Of a stretch of DNA of 64,000 nucleotides, positions 35,754 to 44,698 are shown one piece after another. The translations under genes and the position numbers were made by a program. Origin of the DNA: an uncultured Opitutia bacterium (lineage in GTDB: Bacteria > Verrucomicrobiota > Verrucomicrobiia > Opitutales > UBA953); assembly GCA_903840355.1 (NCBI GenBank), contig CAIMFJ010000005.1, positions 310,001-374,000 on the forward strand, read 5' to 3'. The notes beneath the pieces were generated by a model. It ran no database searches. It was given only the letters and a program-made list of their open reading frames with translations, and was not told the origin of the DNA. Each line of letters begins with the position of its first letter. The first letter of the stretch is position 1.

Positions 35754-36950
35754 ATGTGGCAACGCTTTGCGATGGGTTTTTGGGTGAAACTGGGCTTAAC
35801 CTCGGTGGGAGGCCCGGCGGCCCAGATTGCCGCCCTGGAGCAAGAGGCCGTGGAGCGCCGGGGTTGGCTTAGTGGCGAACAATTTTCGAAAGCTCTCGGG
35901 CTCTGCCTGTTCTTACCCGGCCCCGAAGCGCAACAATTAGTTGCGTGGATTGCGTGGCGCCAGGCCGGTTGGGTCGCGGCGGCCTTAGCGAGTTTTTTAT
36001 TTATCTTACCTGGGCTCTTGCTGACCGGCGGGGCGGCGTGGCTGTATCACTTAGGCCAACACGTGGTTGGGGTGGAAGATTTCCTTCTCGGTGCACGAGC
36101 GGCGATTGCTGGAATTATTCTCATTCTTTCATCACGATTACTGAAAGCCACGACGCCCGACAACGTCCGCCGAGGAGCGGCGGCGATTTCGCTCGTGGCG
36201 GTTTTGTTTTCTGTACCTTTTGTATTTATTGCGGTGGTCGCGGGCTGTTACGCGTGGTTTATTCGTCCAGAAGATGAAGCGGAGGTGGAAGTGATTTCTG
36301 CTCCATTGCGCACGGCCTTGCAAAATACCGGACGCTTTTTACTGCCCGTCTTCATTATCTTTTTATTACTCTGGGCGATCTTGGGGCATGCCCATGGAAT
36401 TGTGCAGTTAACCGAAGTTTCTTTACTGGCGGTGCTGACTTCGTTTGGCGGTGCTTACGCGGCCTTAAATTTATGGCGTGTCCGAGCCGAGGGCTATCAC
36501 TGGTTGCCTGAAGGTAACTTTGGCGATGCGCTCGTGGCCGGTGAAATCACCCCTGGTCCTCTGTTATTGGCAGGCAGCTTTGTCGGGGGCGTCGCAGGCT
36601 TAGGCGGCTTTCTCATTGAGGGTCACCCTTACGCGGGGGCCGTTATTGGAGTGCTCATTCCGGCTATTTTTACTTTTGTGCCTTCGACTTTGGTTATCCT
36701 AGGTTTTGCCCACATGGCCGACGAAGGCATTGTGGATCGGCGCTTTCATGATGTTATCGGCATGATGGCGGCTGTTGCCGCGGGGGCTATTATGGCCTTG
36801 GGGCTTACGCTGCTGACAGGCGGACATAATGCCCTCTGGTTGAACCTCGTCATTGCCACTGTGATTGCGGTGTTGAAACTAAAAACCAAAATCAGCGTGC
36901 CTTGGTTGGTTGGTCTCGGAGCCCTAATGGGTTGGCTTGCCCATCGTTAA
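35754..36950 (+). CDS. chrA: Chromate transporter (CHR family, ChrA-like)
   Basis: An inner-membrane protein of 398 residues with about 10-12 hydrophobic segments arranged as two related CHR halves. The first half has TSVGGPAAQI and FLPGPEAQQL; the second has TSFGGAYAAL and GEITPGPLLLAGSFVG. The family exports chromate; whether chromate is the physiological substrate here is unknown. Divergent from the pseudopilin block, and its stop overlaps that of the convergent exonuclease gene by 4 bp. Confidence 0.9.
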   Translation: MWQRFAMGFWVKLGLTSVGGPAAQIAALEQEAVERRGWLSGEQFSKALGLCLFLPGPEAQQLVAWIAWRQAGWVAAALASFLFILPGLLLTGGAAWLYHLGQHVVGVEDFLLGARAAIAGIILILSSRLLKATTPDNVRRGAAAISLVAVLFSVPFVFIAVVAGCYAWFIRPEDEAEVEVISAPLRTALQNTGRFLLPVFIIFLLLWAILGHAHGIVQLTEVSLLAVLTSFGGAYAALNLWRVRAEGYHWLPEGNFGDALVAGEITPGPLLLAGSFVGGVAGLGGFLIEGHPYAGAVIGVLIPAIFTFVPSTLVILGFAHMADEGIVDRRFHDVIGMMAAVAAGAIMALGLTLLTGGHNALWLNLVIATVIAVLKLKTKISVPWLVGLGALMGWLAHR

Positions 36951-37573
36951 ATCGTCCGAAAAACTTTCGCTGCTTTGAGGAGTTTAAGGGCTTTGCTTCG
37001 ATCGAGACTAGCCAGTTGATGCACGGCCTTAAACTCATCCCACGGACTTTCACGGAGTCGTGGACCAATGACTTGATGCATTAATTGAGCGGTGGCTAAG
37101 GCATCGTTTAAGGCGTGGTGCGCGCGCTGATTTTTAATCCCGTAACGTTCTAACAAATAATCTAAACCATGGTATTTAACTTCGGGAAGCACTCGACGGG
37201 CCAACTTCACCGTGCAGAAGCCGGCTGAAGCACTGGCTTTTAACTTTAAACGTTCCCATTCGGGGAGCAGGGCGCGATTTAAATCAAAGTTTAAATTATG
37301 GGCACAAAGGGGAGCGCCCCGGACAAATTTAAAGAATTGTTTGTAAGCCTCCTGTGGGGCGAGGCCTTGTTGAGCGAGAAAGGTTTCCGTATAACCGTGA
37401 ATGGCGGTGGCGGCCCGAGGGATGGCCACTTGGTGGTTGATAAAGACCTGGAATGTTTCGCCTGTAGGCTGCCAGCCTCGCATACGTACGGCAGCGAGAT
37501 CCACGACGTGAATCGGCGCAAAAAGCCCGGTGGTTTCGGTATCAATAAGGATCCATTCGGTGCCACAGCGCAT
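36947..37573 (-). CDS. DnaQ-like DEDDh 3'-5' exonuclease
   Basis: A 208-residue exonuclease domain protein. ExoI motif IDTETTG (D11, E13), ExoII AHNLNFDLN and ExoIII HHALNDALAT give the full DEDDh set. It is similar to the proofreading subunit of DNA polymerase III and to stand-alone exonucleases; without the polymerase-binding tail the specific role cannot be decided. The end overlaps the convergent chrA stop by 4 bp. Confidence 0.88.
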   Translation of the reverse strand: MRCGTEWILIDTETTGLFAPIHVVDLAAVRMRGWQPTGETFQVFINHQVAIPRAATAIHGYTETFLAQQGLAPQEAYKQFFKFVRGAPLCAHNLNFDLNRALLPEWERLKLKASASAGFCTVKLARRVLPEVKYHGLDYLLERYGIKNQRAHHALNDALATAQLMHQVIGPRLRESPWDEFKAVHQLASLDRSKALKLLKAAKVFRTI

Positions 37574-37635
37574 TATTCTTTCCTAGGGTTGCGGGTTAGA
37601 AAGCCAAGGCGAAGTCAGCGAGTCTTGCGTCCGTG

Positions 37636-38388
37636 ATGGTAAAGGTTATGCCTAATGGAGTGATGCGTCGCTTTACCCAACTTCTAAACCCTACTTGGGT
37701 CGGACTTTTATTCATGGCGAGTGTGCAGGCGGATACATCCCCCGCCGAGGCTTCAGTCTACCAAACTTGCACCCCTTCTGCCGATGGGATTGGAAAAGTT
37801 TATCAGGGGCGTGAAATTGCCCAAGTGATGGGGCATCCTGGGATTGGCTGGTTGGAGCGTGATGACCGAGAAAAAGAAGAGGCCCCTTCGAAAGCCCTAG
37901 CACTTTTAGACCTAGCACCCAATGCGGTCATTGCCGACGTGGGGGCGGGCTCAGGTTATTATACCTTCCGGTTGGCTTCCAAGGTCCCGCAGGGCAAGGT
38001 TCTCGCGATTGATATTCAGCCCGAGATGCTCGATTACTTACGCACCGAGGCCGCCCAACGGAAAATTACTAATGTGGTACCCCACTTAGGTTCTACTAAA
38101 AGTTTAAAATTACCTGAGGGCACCTTGGACGCGGTACTGATGGTCGATGCTTACCATGAATTCGACTATCCCGTAGAAATGCTGGCCTCGATGTTTTCAG
38201 CCCTGAAGCCTAAGGGTAAAATCTACCTTTTAGAATATCGTGCCGAAGATTCTAAGGTGCCCATTAAACCTCACCATAAGATGACGGAAGCCCAAGCCCG
38301 TAAAGAATTCACGGCCGCGGGGTTTAAATTTGTGGTCAACAAGCCCGACCTACCTTGGCAGCATTTTCTGGTGTTTGAACGTCCGTAA
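37636..38388 (+). CDS. Class I SAM-dependent methyltransferase, apparently exported
   Basis: About 250 residues. The methyltransferase fold shows motif I DVGAGSGYYTFRLA, an acidic DIQPEML, LMVDAYHEFDYP (motif IV region) and LLEYR. The N-terminus carries a hydrophobic segment (VGLLFMASVQA) that looks like a signal peptide, which is unusual because S-adenosylmethionine is cytoplasmic. Related proteins with this layout occur in Planctomycetes and Verrucomicrobia (memory, untested). Start is uncertain: GTG 37633, ATG 37636, 37648 and 37663 are all in frame, and the last has GGAG just before it. Confidence 0.82.
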   Translation: MVKVMPNGVMRRFTQLLNPTWVGLLFMASVQADTSPAEASVYQTCTPSADGIGKVYQGREIAQVMGHPGIGWLERDDREKEEAPSKALALLDLAPNAVIADVGAGSGYYTFRLASKVPQGKVLAIDIQPEMLDYLRTEAAQRKITNVVPHLGSTKSLKLPEGTLDAVLMVDAYHEFDYPVEMLASMFSALKPKGKIYLLEYRAEDSKVPIKPHHKMTEAQARKEFTAAGFKFVVNKPDLPWQHFLVFERP

Positions 38389-38391
38389 GGT

Positions 38392-39879
38392 TTACCCGCC
38401 GACGCGCTTCTTGATTTCCTTTAACTGCTGGAACTCGGGTTTATTCGTGTAGAATTTATCCAAGGGGTAACAGCCTGAGATTAGCCCATTGCGAGGCGCC
38501 GTCGTACAATCGCTAAAGGTGCGACAGATAAACTTAGTTTCTAAAGCGCCCTTGGCTACGGCATCAGCTAACATCGTGGGGTAGCTGAGTACGGCGCGGC
38601 CGACGCCAATCAAATCGCTCCCGCCGTGTCGTAAGATACCTTGAGCGAGGTGGGGGAGGTATTCTTGAACATAACTAAGTCCGGAGCTGACAATGATGAG
38701 GTTTTCCGGGGCTTGGGCACGGACTTGGCGCACCACTTCAACCTGACGAGCCACATCGATCAGTGGATCATGCGCAGGCTGATAGCCATCGCTGGGCGGG
38801 TAGGCTGCCGGGCGTTGAATGTGAGGATTGTAATAAGGTGAACCAGCCGAAGTGTTGAGAATTTTGACGCCTAATTCCCCGAGCAGTTTTACAAACTGGA
38901 ATGTTTCCGTGAGGTCATATTGCAAAGGGTTCTGCGCATTGACGCCAAAGGCATAACGATAAGGTAAGTGGGCCGTGTAATCGACGGGAATGCCTGGTCC
39001 TAACTTCCCGGGGGCGGACAAAGCAGGGTCAGGGTAGAAGGGGACGAAGTCGAATAGGCTCAGGCGTACGCCGATATCAATGGGGTTTTGGTCGGCCCGA
39101 ATGCCTTGAATAATGTCGCGTAATATCCGGGTGCGATTCTCGAAAGAGCCGCCGAACTTACCCGGACGAGTATGGGCACCTAAAAACTCATGGAGTAAGT
39201 AGCCGTGGCAGTGCTTGATATCGACAAAGTCCGCGTCGCATTCATGCGCAATCCGTGCCGCCCGAATGTAATCCTGAATCAAGACTTCGACTTCGGCGTC
39301 GGTTAAAACTTGGCTATCACTCGTGACGTTAAACTTCTGATCCAGCAGCGGGTGACGGAAAGCGACGCGGGCTTCCCAGCGGCTCTTGTCGTGAGGACGA
39401 CAGAAACGCCCGGAGTGCGTTAATTGAAAACCGATGACTAAATCATCAACCTTGCCCCAGCGTTGCAGGTGCTCGGCTTTTAAAATCTCTACTAATTCAC
39501 GAATGCCTGCTTGGTTTTCGCGATTAATGATGAGTTGCTGGGAGTTAGCTCGGCCATCGGGACGCACCGCCATCGCTTCGCCACCGCAAATCAACTTGGC
39601 TCCACTTGCTCCAAAACGTTGCCAGCGGCGTTTCATTTCTTCCGAGGTTCCGCCTGTTGTCGTTCCATCCCAGCCTTCCATCGGGTGAATCGCAATCCGG
39701 TTACCAATGGTTTTGCCGTTGATTTGGGTGCGGCGACAGGGGCTAGCCAAAGGGTTGTTCGCTCCCGTCGCAATCTGGTCTTCCAGCGGTAAATTTAAGC
39801 CGAGGTTTTGAAGGTGTTGCTTAAATTCGGTGCTGGTTTTTAACGACGCCACGCGAGTTAATTTAAAAGGCTGAGACAT
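38392..39879 (-). CDS. Old Yellow Enzyme-type NADH:flavin oxidoreductase
   Basis: An FMN-dependent oxidoreductase of about 495 residues in the OYE/2,4-dienoyl-CoA reductase group. It has IAIHPMEGWDG, the barrel segments QLTHSGRFCRP and DIKHCHGYLLHEFL, RPGKFGGSFENRTR (signature), and the C-terminal IGVGRAVLSYP. It has no C-terminal Fe-S/FAD domain of the dienoyl-CoA reductase type, but is longer than simple OYEs through extra loops. I chose ATG 39879; the upstream ATG at 39912 overlaps the previous gene. It lies 4 bp after a DapA-like gene, in one transcription unit. Confidence 0.88.
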   Translation of the reverse strand: MSQPFKLTRVASLKTSTEFKQHLQNLGLNLPLEDQIATGANNPLASPCRRTQINGKTIGNRIAIHPMEGWDGTTTGGTSEEMKRRWQRFGASGAKLICGGEAMAVRPDGRANSQQLIINRENQAGIRELVEILKAEHLQRWGKVDDLVIGFQLTHSGRFCRPHDKSRWEARVAFRHPLLDQKFNVTSDSQVLTDAEVEVLIQDYIRAARIAHECDADFVDIKHCHGYLLHEFLGAHTRPGKFGGSFENRTRILRDIIQGIRADQNPIDIGVRLSLFDFVPFYPDPALSAPGKLGPGIPVDYTAHLPYRYAFGVNAQNPLQYDLTETFQFVKLLGELGVKILNTSAGSPYYNPHIQRPAAYPPSDGYQPAHDPLIDVARQVEVVRQVRAQAPENLIIVSSGLSYVQEYLPHLAQGILRHGGSDLIGVGRAVLSYPTMLADAVAKGALETKFICRTFSDCTTAPRNGLISGCYPLDKFYTNKPEFQQLKEIKKRVGG

Positions 39880-39883
39880 GAGA

Positions 39884-40843
39884 TTAACGTAAGGCGGCAA
39901 TGCGTTGGGCAAGGTCGGCTAAGATTTCGCGATCACTATCTGGGCGAGTAGGGGAACGTGGGTGGGTCCGGTCGCAGCCGAGCCAACCGCGGAGTTTCAG
40001 GAATTGGGCAGCCGAATGCTTGTAAGCTGGAACAGGTGGGCGGAAGGCGAGGAAGCCTAAGTACTGCAGCAGGTCGTTAATTTCGTAGAAGGAGGCATCG
40101 CCTTTTTCCCAGGCCGCATCTCGCAAGGCAAACGCTTCAGGGGCAAACGTGCTTAAGCCTAACAAGTAATCGCTGCCATACATCACCATGTCGATGGCGA
40201 GGTCATTGCCCGTGTACACGCGGAAGTCGGTGCGCACGCGGTCGCGTAAGGTAAGGCGTTCCCATTCTAATTCGCGGCGGAGCGAGGAATGTTTAGCTCC
40301 AATACACGCTTTGATGCCTAAAAGACCCTCGTACACTTCGAGCGAGTAAATCTTACCGAAAGGTGCGAACATATTGCCTAATTCAAAACCGATAAACCGG
40401 GGAGCGATTTGGCCAATGCGTTCATAGGCTCGGACGATTTCGACATCACCTTGTTGCGTCAGGCCATAACTTTGGAAAATGACCGGCGTGCCGCCATGCT
40501 TTTGAATGAGATCGATTTGGCGGGCATAGGCGGTGAAATCAAACGCTGCTTGGGGTTGATCTAAGACAAAGGCCCCCGCGACGTAAGGGCGCCCCGCGGC
40601 TTCGGCTTGGGTGATGGTCAAAGCCTGACTGCGGATGGAATCGTCGATGAGATTACCAAAGCCGGTGTCCATATTGACGGCTGGAATCAGTCCCGCCGCC
40701 AGAGTGCGTTGGACGTGCTGCGTGAATCCCGCCCAATCAATCGCACCATTCTCCTGAAAAGGTAGTAGAATAGCGGAGCTTCCTTCAATTTTTCGCCGAG
40801 GGCGAAGCATCGACAAAGGATTCGGATGGCGCGTGGCACTCAT
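39884..40843 (-). CDS. DapA/N-acetylneuraminate lyase-superfamily protein
   Basis: A 319-residue TIM-barrel aldolase/lyase of the dihydrodipicolinate synthase family. It has the early NMDTGFGNL (in place of GTTGE), the catalytic tyrosine in FQSYGLT (Y126), and a Schiff-base lysine in GIKAC (K178). The divergent substrate loops argue against true DapA; a keto-sugar-acid aldolase or dehydratase is more likely. It is first in a two-gene unit with the OYE protein and divergent from an MFS permease and an enolase-superfamily gene, consistent with a sugar-acid pathway (inference). Confidence 0.82.
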   Translation of the reverse strand: MSATRHPNPLSMLRPRRKIEGSSAILLPFQENGAIDWAGFTQHVQRTLAAGLIPAVNMDTGFGNLIDDSIRSQALTITQAEAAGRPYVAGAFVLDQPQAAFDFTAYARQIDLIQKHGGTPVIFQSYGLTQQGDVEIVRAYERIGQIAPRFIGFELGNMFAPFGKIYSLEVYEGLLGIKACIGAKHSSLRRELEWERLTLRDRVRTDFRVYTGNDLAIDMVMYGSDYLLGLSTFAPEAFALRDAAWEKGDASFYEINDLLQYLGFLAFRPPVPAYKHSAAQFLKLRGWLGCDRTHPRSPTRPDSDREILADLAQRIAALR

Positions 40844-40969
40844 GGTGAGTAAAGTGACCTTGATACCTCAGTTATTTTAGGGTCTGAAACAAGCCCGAAG
40901 CGTCTAGCCCATCTTAATAAAATGACGCCTTGAAGCCTCGGCTGAATCGTTTCTGATGGCAGGGCTGTT

Positions 40970-42229
40970 ATGTCTTCGAGCCCCGTAACCCCACCCGCCA
41001 CGACCATCACGCGTGGTATGCAACTGACTTTACTGGCTGGTTTTTTGGGTTGGATGATGGATGGTTACGAACAAGCGATCTTTCCGCTCCTAGCTAGTCC
41101 AGCACTGAAAAGCATGGTGCCAGATACGGAAGTCGGTTTGTGGATGGGGCGCATCACGGCGACTTTTCTCGTCGGCGCTGCTTTTGGTGGAGCAGGGTTT
41201 GGGTGGTTGGGCGATCGCATCGGCCGCGTGCGAGCCATGGGCTTAAGTATTTTGTTCTACTCGCTGTTTAGCGGACTTTGTTACTTCGCAACGACGCCTT
41301 TCCACCTCGCGGTCTCCCGGTTTTTCTCCGCTTTAGGAATGGGAGGCGAATGGGCTTTGGGCGTCGCTTTAGTGATGGAATCTTGGCCCGAGATTCATCG
41401 ACCCAAGATGGCGGCGGCGATTGGGCTCGCGGCCAATTTCGGGATGGTCTTGGTCGGTGCCGTAGCCTTGGCTTATCCGGCTTCCAGCGAATCGTGGCGG
41501 ATTCATTTTCTCATCGGAGCGTCCCCCGCAGTCATCACTTTATTAATTCGGCTGTTTGTCCCCGAATCTGAAAAATGGAAAAAGGCCTCCGCACAACCCG
41601 AGGTGGCTAGAGGTTGGTGGGCGAAAATCATCGAAGTCTTTCAAGCCCCGTATCGCACCGCAACCATCGGCGGAATTTTATTAGTCTCGGTGGTTTTAAT
41701 TGGCACCTGGGGTGCCGTGCAGTGGATTCCACTGTGGGTCACGGAATTAGCGGGGCCGGCTAACACGCGTGCCAAGGCCTACGCGATGGTTTTAGTTTCG
41801 CTGGGGGCGTGCGTCGGCACGGTGGTGGCTCCGTTGTTCTTAGCCAAATTCACGCGCCGCCGTGGCTACCAAATCTTGTGTGGCTGTGCGTTATTGATGA
41901 GTGCCTGGATCTTTCGAACCCCCGCAACGTGGGGCCCTCTGCTGTGGCTTAAAATTTTCTTATTAGGTTGCACGGCGACCGCTTTCTTCGGGTTCTTCCC
42001 ACTGTACTTGCCGGAATTATTCCCCACCAAAATTCGAGCTACTGGTCAGGGCATCTGCTACAACACGGGTCGCTTGGTCGCGGTGCCATTTGTTTTACTG
42101 AGTGGCGAATTAGTTAAATGGCTCGGAGGCTATCAACAAGCCGCGGCCGTGATTACGTTGATTTACTTTGCAGGTTTAGGCTTTGCCTTCTTTGCCCGCG
42201 AAACCTCGGGGCAAACTTTAGCGGAATAA
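40970..42229 (+). CDS. MFS permease of the acid:H+ symporter type
   Basis: An inner-membrane transporter of 419 residues with 12 hydrophobic helices. LAGFLGWMMDGYEQAIFPLL in helix 1, GWLGDRIGRVRAM after helix 2 and GMGGEWALGVALVMESWP in helix 4 match MFS sugar-acid/sialic-acid/aromatic-acid permeases. It starts the plus-strand half of the divergent catabolic cluster and is followed 4 bp later by the enolase-superfamily gene, so it probably imports that enzyme's substrate. It is related to the MFS encoded at 44699-45964 (same DGxE/GGEWA layout). Confidence 0.85.
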   Translation: MSSSPVTPPATTITRGMQLTLLAGFLGWMMDGYEQAIFPLLASPALKSMVPDTEVGLWMGRITATFLVGAAFGGAGFGWLGDRIGRVRAMGLSILFYSLFSGLCYFATTPFHLAVSRFFSALGMGGEWALGVALVMESWPEIHRPKMAAAIGLAANFGMVLVGAVALAYPASSESWRIHFLIGASPAVITLLIRLFVPESEKWKKASAQPEVARGWWAKIIEVFQAPYRTATIGGILLVSVVLIGTWGAVQWIPLWVTELAGPANTRAKAYAMVLVSLGACVGTVVAPLFLAKFTRRRGYQILCGCALLMSAWIFRTPATWGPLLWLKIFLLGCTATAFFGFFPLYLPELFPTKIRATGQGICYNTGRLVAVPFVLLSGELVKWLGGYQQAAAVITLIYFAGLGFAFFARETSGQTLAE

Positions 42230-42233
42230 GTCG

Positions 42234-43643
42234 ATGCCTAATCCCTTAGACATTCAGGTTCGCGGTGCACGGTGGTATGCCTTGCCCGTTAAAACCCGCC
42301 TGCCTCTTAAATTTGGGCGCGATACGTTAACAGAAGTAGTTTGTGCCCGCGTTTGCTTAACCGTCTCCCGCGCCTCGGATGGTCAGCGAGCCGAAGGGTG
42401 GGGCGAAACTCCGCTCAGTGTGCAATGGGTCTGGCCTTCGAGCCTGAGTTACGAACTGCGACTGCAAGTCCTCAAAGATTTCTGCCAAGTCTTAGCGCAG
42501 GCCTACGCTCAATTTCCCGCCCGGGGACATGCTTTGGAAATTGGGGCGGTCTTCCTGCATACGGCCTTACCCAAGTTGTTAGCAGCTTTTAATCAGAGTC
42601 TCCCGCCCCACGTGGTCCTCCCCCACCTCGCCGCCTTAGTTTGTGCCTCGGCTTTCGACCTCGCCTTGCACGATGCTTATGGCGTGGTCCATGAAGTACC
42701 GACGTATCAGACTTATACGACCCCGTGGCTGAATCACGATTTGAGTGCCTATTTAACGCCTGCCAACGATTGTCCCGAGGTCTCTTTCACAGGTCGCTAC
42801 CCAGTTCATTATTTTCGTCCTACGATTCCTGCCGAGTTGCTCGCTTGGCATTTGGTGGGTGGGTTGGATTATCTTACAATAGCAGAAGCAGGCCAAAATC
42901 GGTTGAACGATGGTCATCCGAGTTCACTTGATGAATGGATTGCGCGCGATGGCCTAAAGGCGCTTAAAATTAAATTACGCGGTAATGATGCGGCATGGGA
43001 TTACCAACGTTTAGTTGCCGTAGCCCGTTTAGCATTACCGTTAGGCGTAGAACTTTTTACGGCGGACTTTAACTGTACGGTCACTGATCCTGCCTACGTC
43101 AACGAAATCTTGGATCGCGTTAAAATAGAACTTCCAGAGTTGTGGCAAAAGTTGCGTTACGTTGAGCAACCTTTTCCCTATGAATTAGCGGATTACCCAA
43201 TTGATGTACATTCTGTGAGCCAGCGTTGTCCGCTGTTTCTCGACGAAAGTGCTCATGATTGGCATTGGGTCCGTCGCGGTCGCGAGTTAGGTTGGACTGG
43301 AGTGGCACTGAAAACCTGTAAGACCCAAACGGGTGCCTTATTGAGCCTTTGCTGGGCCCAAGCTCATGGCATGGAGTTGATGGTGCAGGATTTGACCAAT
43401 CCCATGCTTGCACAGGTAACGCACCTTTTGTTGGCGGCCCATGCTCCGACGATTGCGGGTGTCGAAACCAATGGCATGCAGTTTTACCCAGAAGCCTCGG
43501 CGGTAGAAGCGAAAGTTCATCCTGAGCTCTATCAACGTCGGGAGGGTAAGGTCCGTTTAAACAGCCTCCATGGTCCAGGGTTTGGCTACCGACTTTCGGA
43601 AATCGAGCAATCGTTGCCTCAGCCCCAGTCGATTTGGCCGTAA
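42234..43643 (+). CDS. Enolase-superfamily enzyme (mandelate racemase / muconate lactonizing type)
   Basis: A 469-residue protein, long for the family (about 370-420). A capping domain is followed by the barrel, with catalytic KIK (K245, K247), metal ligands D278 (TADFN), E311 (YVEQPFP) and E338 or D337 (LFLDESAHD), and a second-side lysine in LKTCKTQTG (K360 or K363). These fit an MLE-type dehydratase, racemase or cycloisomerase; substrate is not readable. The extra length is in the N-terminal half. The gene neighbourhood suggests sugar-acid dehydration. Confidence 0.82.
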   Translation: MPNPLDIQVRGARWYALPVKTRLPLKFGRDTLTEVVCARVCLTVSRASDGQRAEGWGETPLSVQWVWPSSLSYELRLQVLKDFCQVLAQAYAQFPARGHALEIGAVFLHTALPKLLAAFNQSLPPHVVLPHLAALVCASAFDLALHDAYGVVHEVPTYQTYTTPWLNHDLSAYLTPANDCPEVSFTGRYPVHYFRPTIPAELLAWHLVGGLDYLTIAEAGQNRLNDGHPSSLDEWIARDGLKALKIKLRGNDAAWDYQRLVAVARLALPLGVELFTADFNCTVTDPAYVNEILDRVKIELPELWQKLRYVEQPFPYELADYPIDVHSVSQRCPLFLDESAHDWHWVRRGRELGWTGVALKTCKTQTGALLSLCWAQAHGMELMVQDLTNPMLAQVTHLLLAAHAPTIAGVETNGMQFYPEASAVEAKVHPELYQRREGKVRLNSLHGPGFGYRLSEIEQSLPQPQSIWP

Positions 43644-43707
43644 AGTGTCGCCATAGGGCTTGATTGGGGGAGCAAAGTCCTGCTACTTTCATTCTATACA
43701 CACCCCT

Positions 43708-44646
43708 ATGTTGTCCCGACTCTGTTTACTCTTGGCCGGTTGGTGCACGCTCCAAGCGGCGGAAGCACCCGTGCGCAAAATCCTCTTCTTCACGAAGTCT
43801 TCGGCTTATGAGCACGAAGTGATTTCGTGGAAGAAAGGTCAGCCCAGCTTTGCGGAAAAACAATTGCTCGAGCTCGCCAAAGACAATCATTGGGAATTCG
43901 TGTTCTCCAAGGATGGCTCGAAGTTTAACCCGGAGTACTTGAAGCAATTCGACGCCTTATTCTTCTACACTACTGGCGACCTCTGCAGCGAAGGTACCGA
44001 CAAGAATCCAGCGATGTCACCTGCGGGTAAACAGGCGATCTTTGATTACGTACGCTCCGGTAAAGGTTTTATCGGTACGCACTCCGCGAGCGACACTTTC
44101 CATACTGACAATGAATCCCAAAAAGGCCCAGAGCGCTTCGTTAATCACGGCGACAAGGCCGATGACTACGTAAAATTCTTGGGCTCGGAATTCATCAAGC
44201 ATGGTGCCCAACAAGTGGCGAAGAACACGGTCATTGATCACCAATTCCCTGGCTTTGAAAAGGTTCCTGATACCTATAGCTTCCAAGAAGAGTGGTATTC
44301 TTTAAAAGAGTTCCGTTCCGACATTCACGTTTTGACCGTGATTGACGCCCCTGCAATGAAAGGTGACGAGTATAAGCGCCCGGCTTATCCCAACACCTGG
44401 GCTCGCATGGAAGGCAAAGGTCGCGTTTGGTACACCGCCATGGGTCACCGCGAAGACGTCTGGACCAATCCAATCTTCCGCCAAATCTTAATCGGCGGTA
44501 TCAAGTGGGCTTGTGGCGATGCTCCTGCCAATGACCTGACGCCTAACCTTTCGCAGGTTGCCCCGGGTGCGATGACGAATCCTCCCTACGTGGCTCCCAA
44601 GCCTGCGGTTAAGACCGTGAAGAAGACGACGGAAGCCTCGAAATAA
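43708..44646 (+). CDS. Secreted ThuA-like protein
   Basis: A 312-residue protein with a signal peptide (about 17 residues, ending TLQAAEA) and a ThuA-like amidotransferase-fold domain: KILFFTKSSAYEHE, FDALFFYTTGD, GFIGTHSASDTFH, a DHQFPGF strand, and the typical ending RVWYTAMGHREDVWTNP with IKWACGD. Such domains are frequent in Planctomycetes and Verrucomicrobia and linked to sugar utilisation, but their chemistry is not settled. A Lys/Pro/Thr-rich tail closes the protein. I chose the ATG at 43708 that directly follows CACCCCT. A hairpin follows the gene. Confidence 0.85.
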   Translation: MLSRLCLLLAGWCTLQAAEAPVRKILFFTKSSAYEHEVISWKKGQPSFAEKQLLELAKDNHWEFVFSKDGSKFNPEYLKQFDALFFYTTGDLCSEGTDKNPAMSPAGKQAIFDYVRSGKGFIGTHSASDTFHTDNESQKGPERFVNHGDKADDYVKFLGSEFIKHGAQQVAKNTVIDHQFPGFEKVPDTYSFQEEWYSLKEFRSDIHVLTVIDAPAMKGDEYKRPAYPNTWARMEGKGRVWYTAMGHREDVWTNPIFRQILIGGIKWACGDAPANDLTPNLSQVAPGAMTNPPYVAPKPAVKTVKKTTEASK

Positions 44647-44652
44647 TTAATC

Positions 44653-44687
44653 ATGAGGGCGTGTTGCGACCTGCGACGCGCCCTCAT
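44653..44687 (+). terminator. Hairpin terminator after the ThuA-like gene
   Basis: ATGAGGGCGTG pairs with CGCGCCCTCAT (11-bp stem, one wobble, 13-nt loop). The downstream tract is short (TTGTT), so termination may be partial, allowing some read-through into the MFS gene. Confidence 0.55.
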
Positions 44688-44698
44688 TGTTAAACGCT

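Noticed and set aside
43120-43701. 193-residue open frame on the minus strand
   Set aside because: Antisense to the enolase-superfamily gene, with no recognisable domain or start context.
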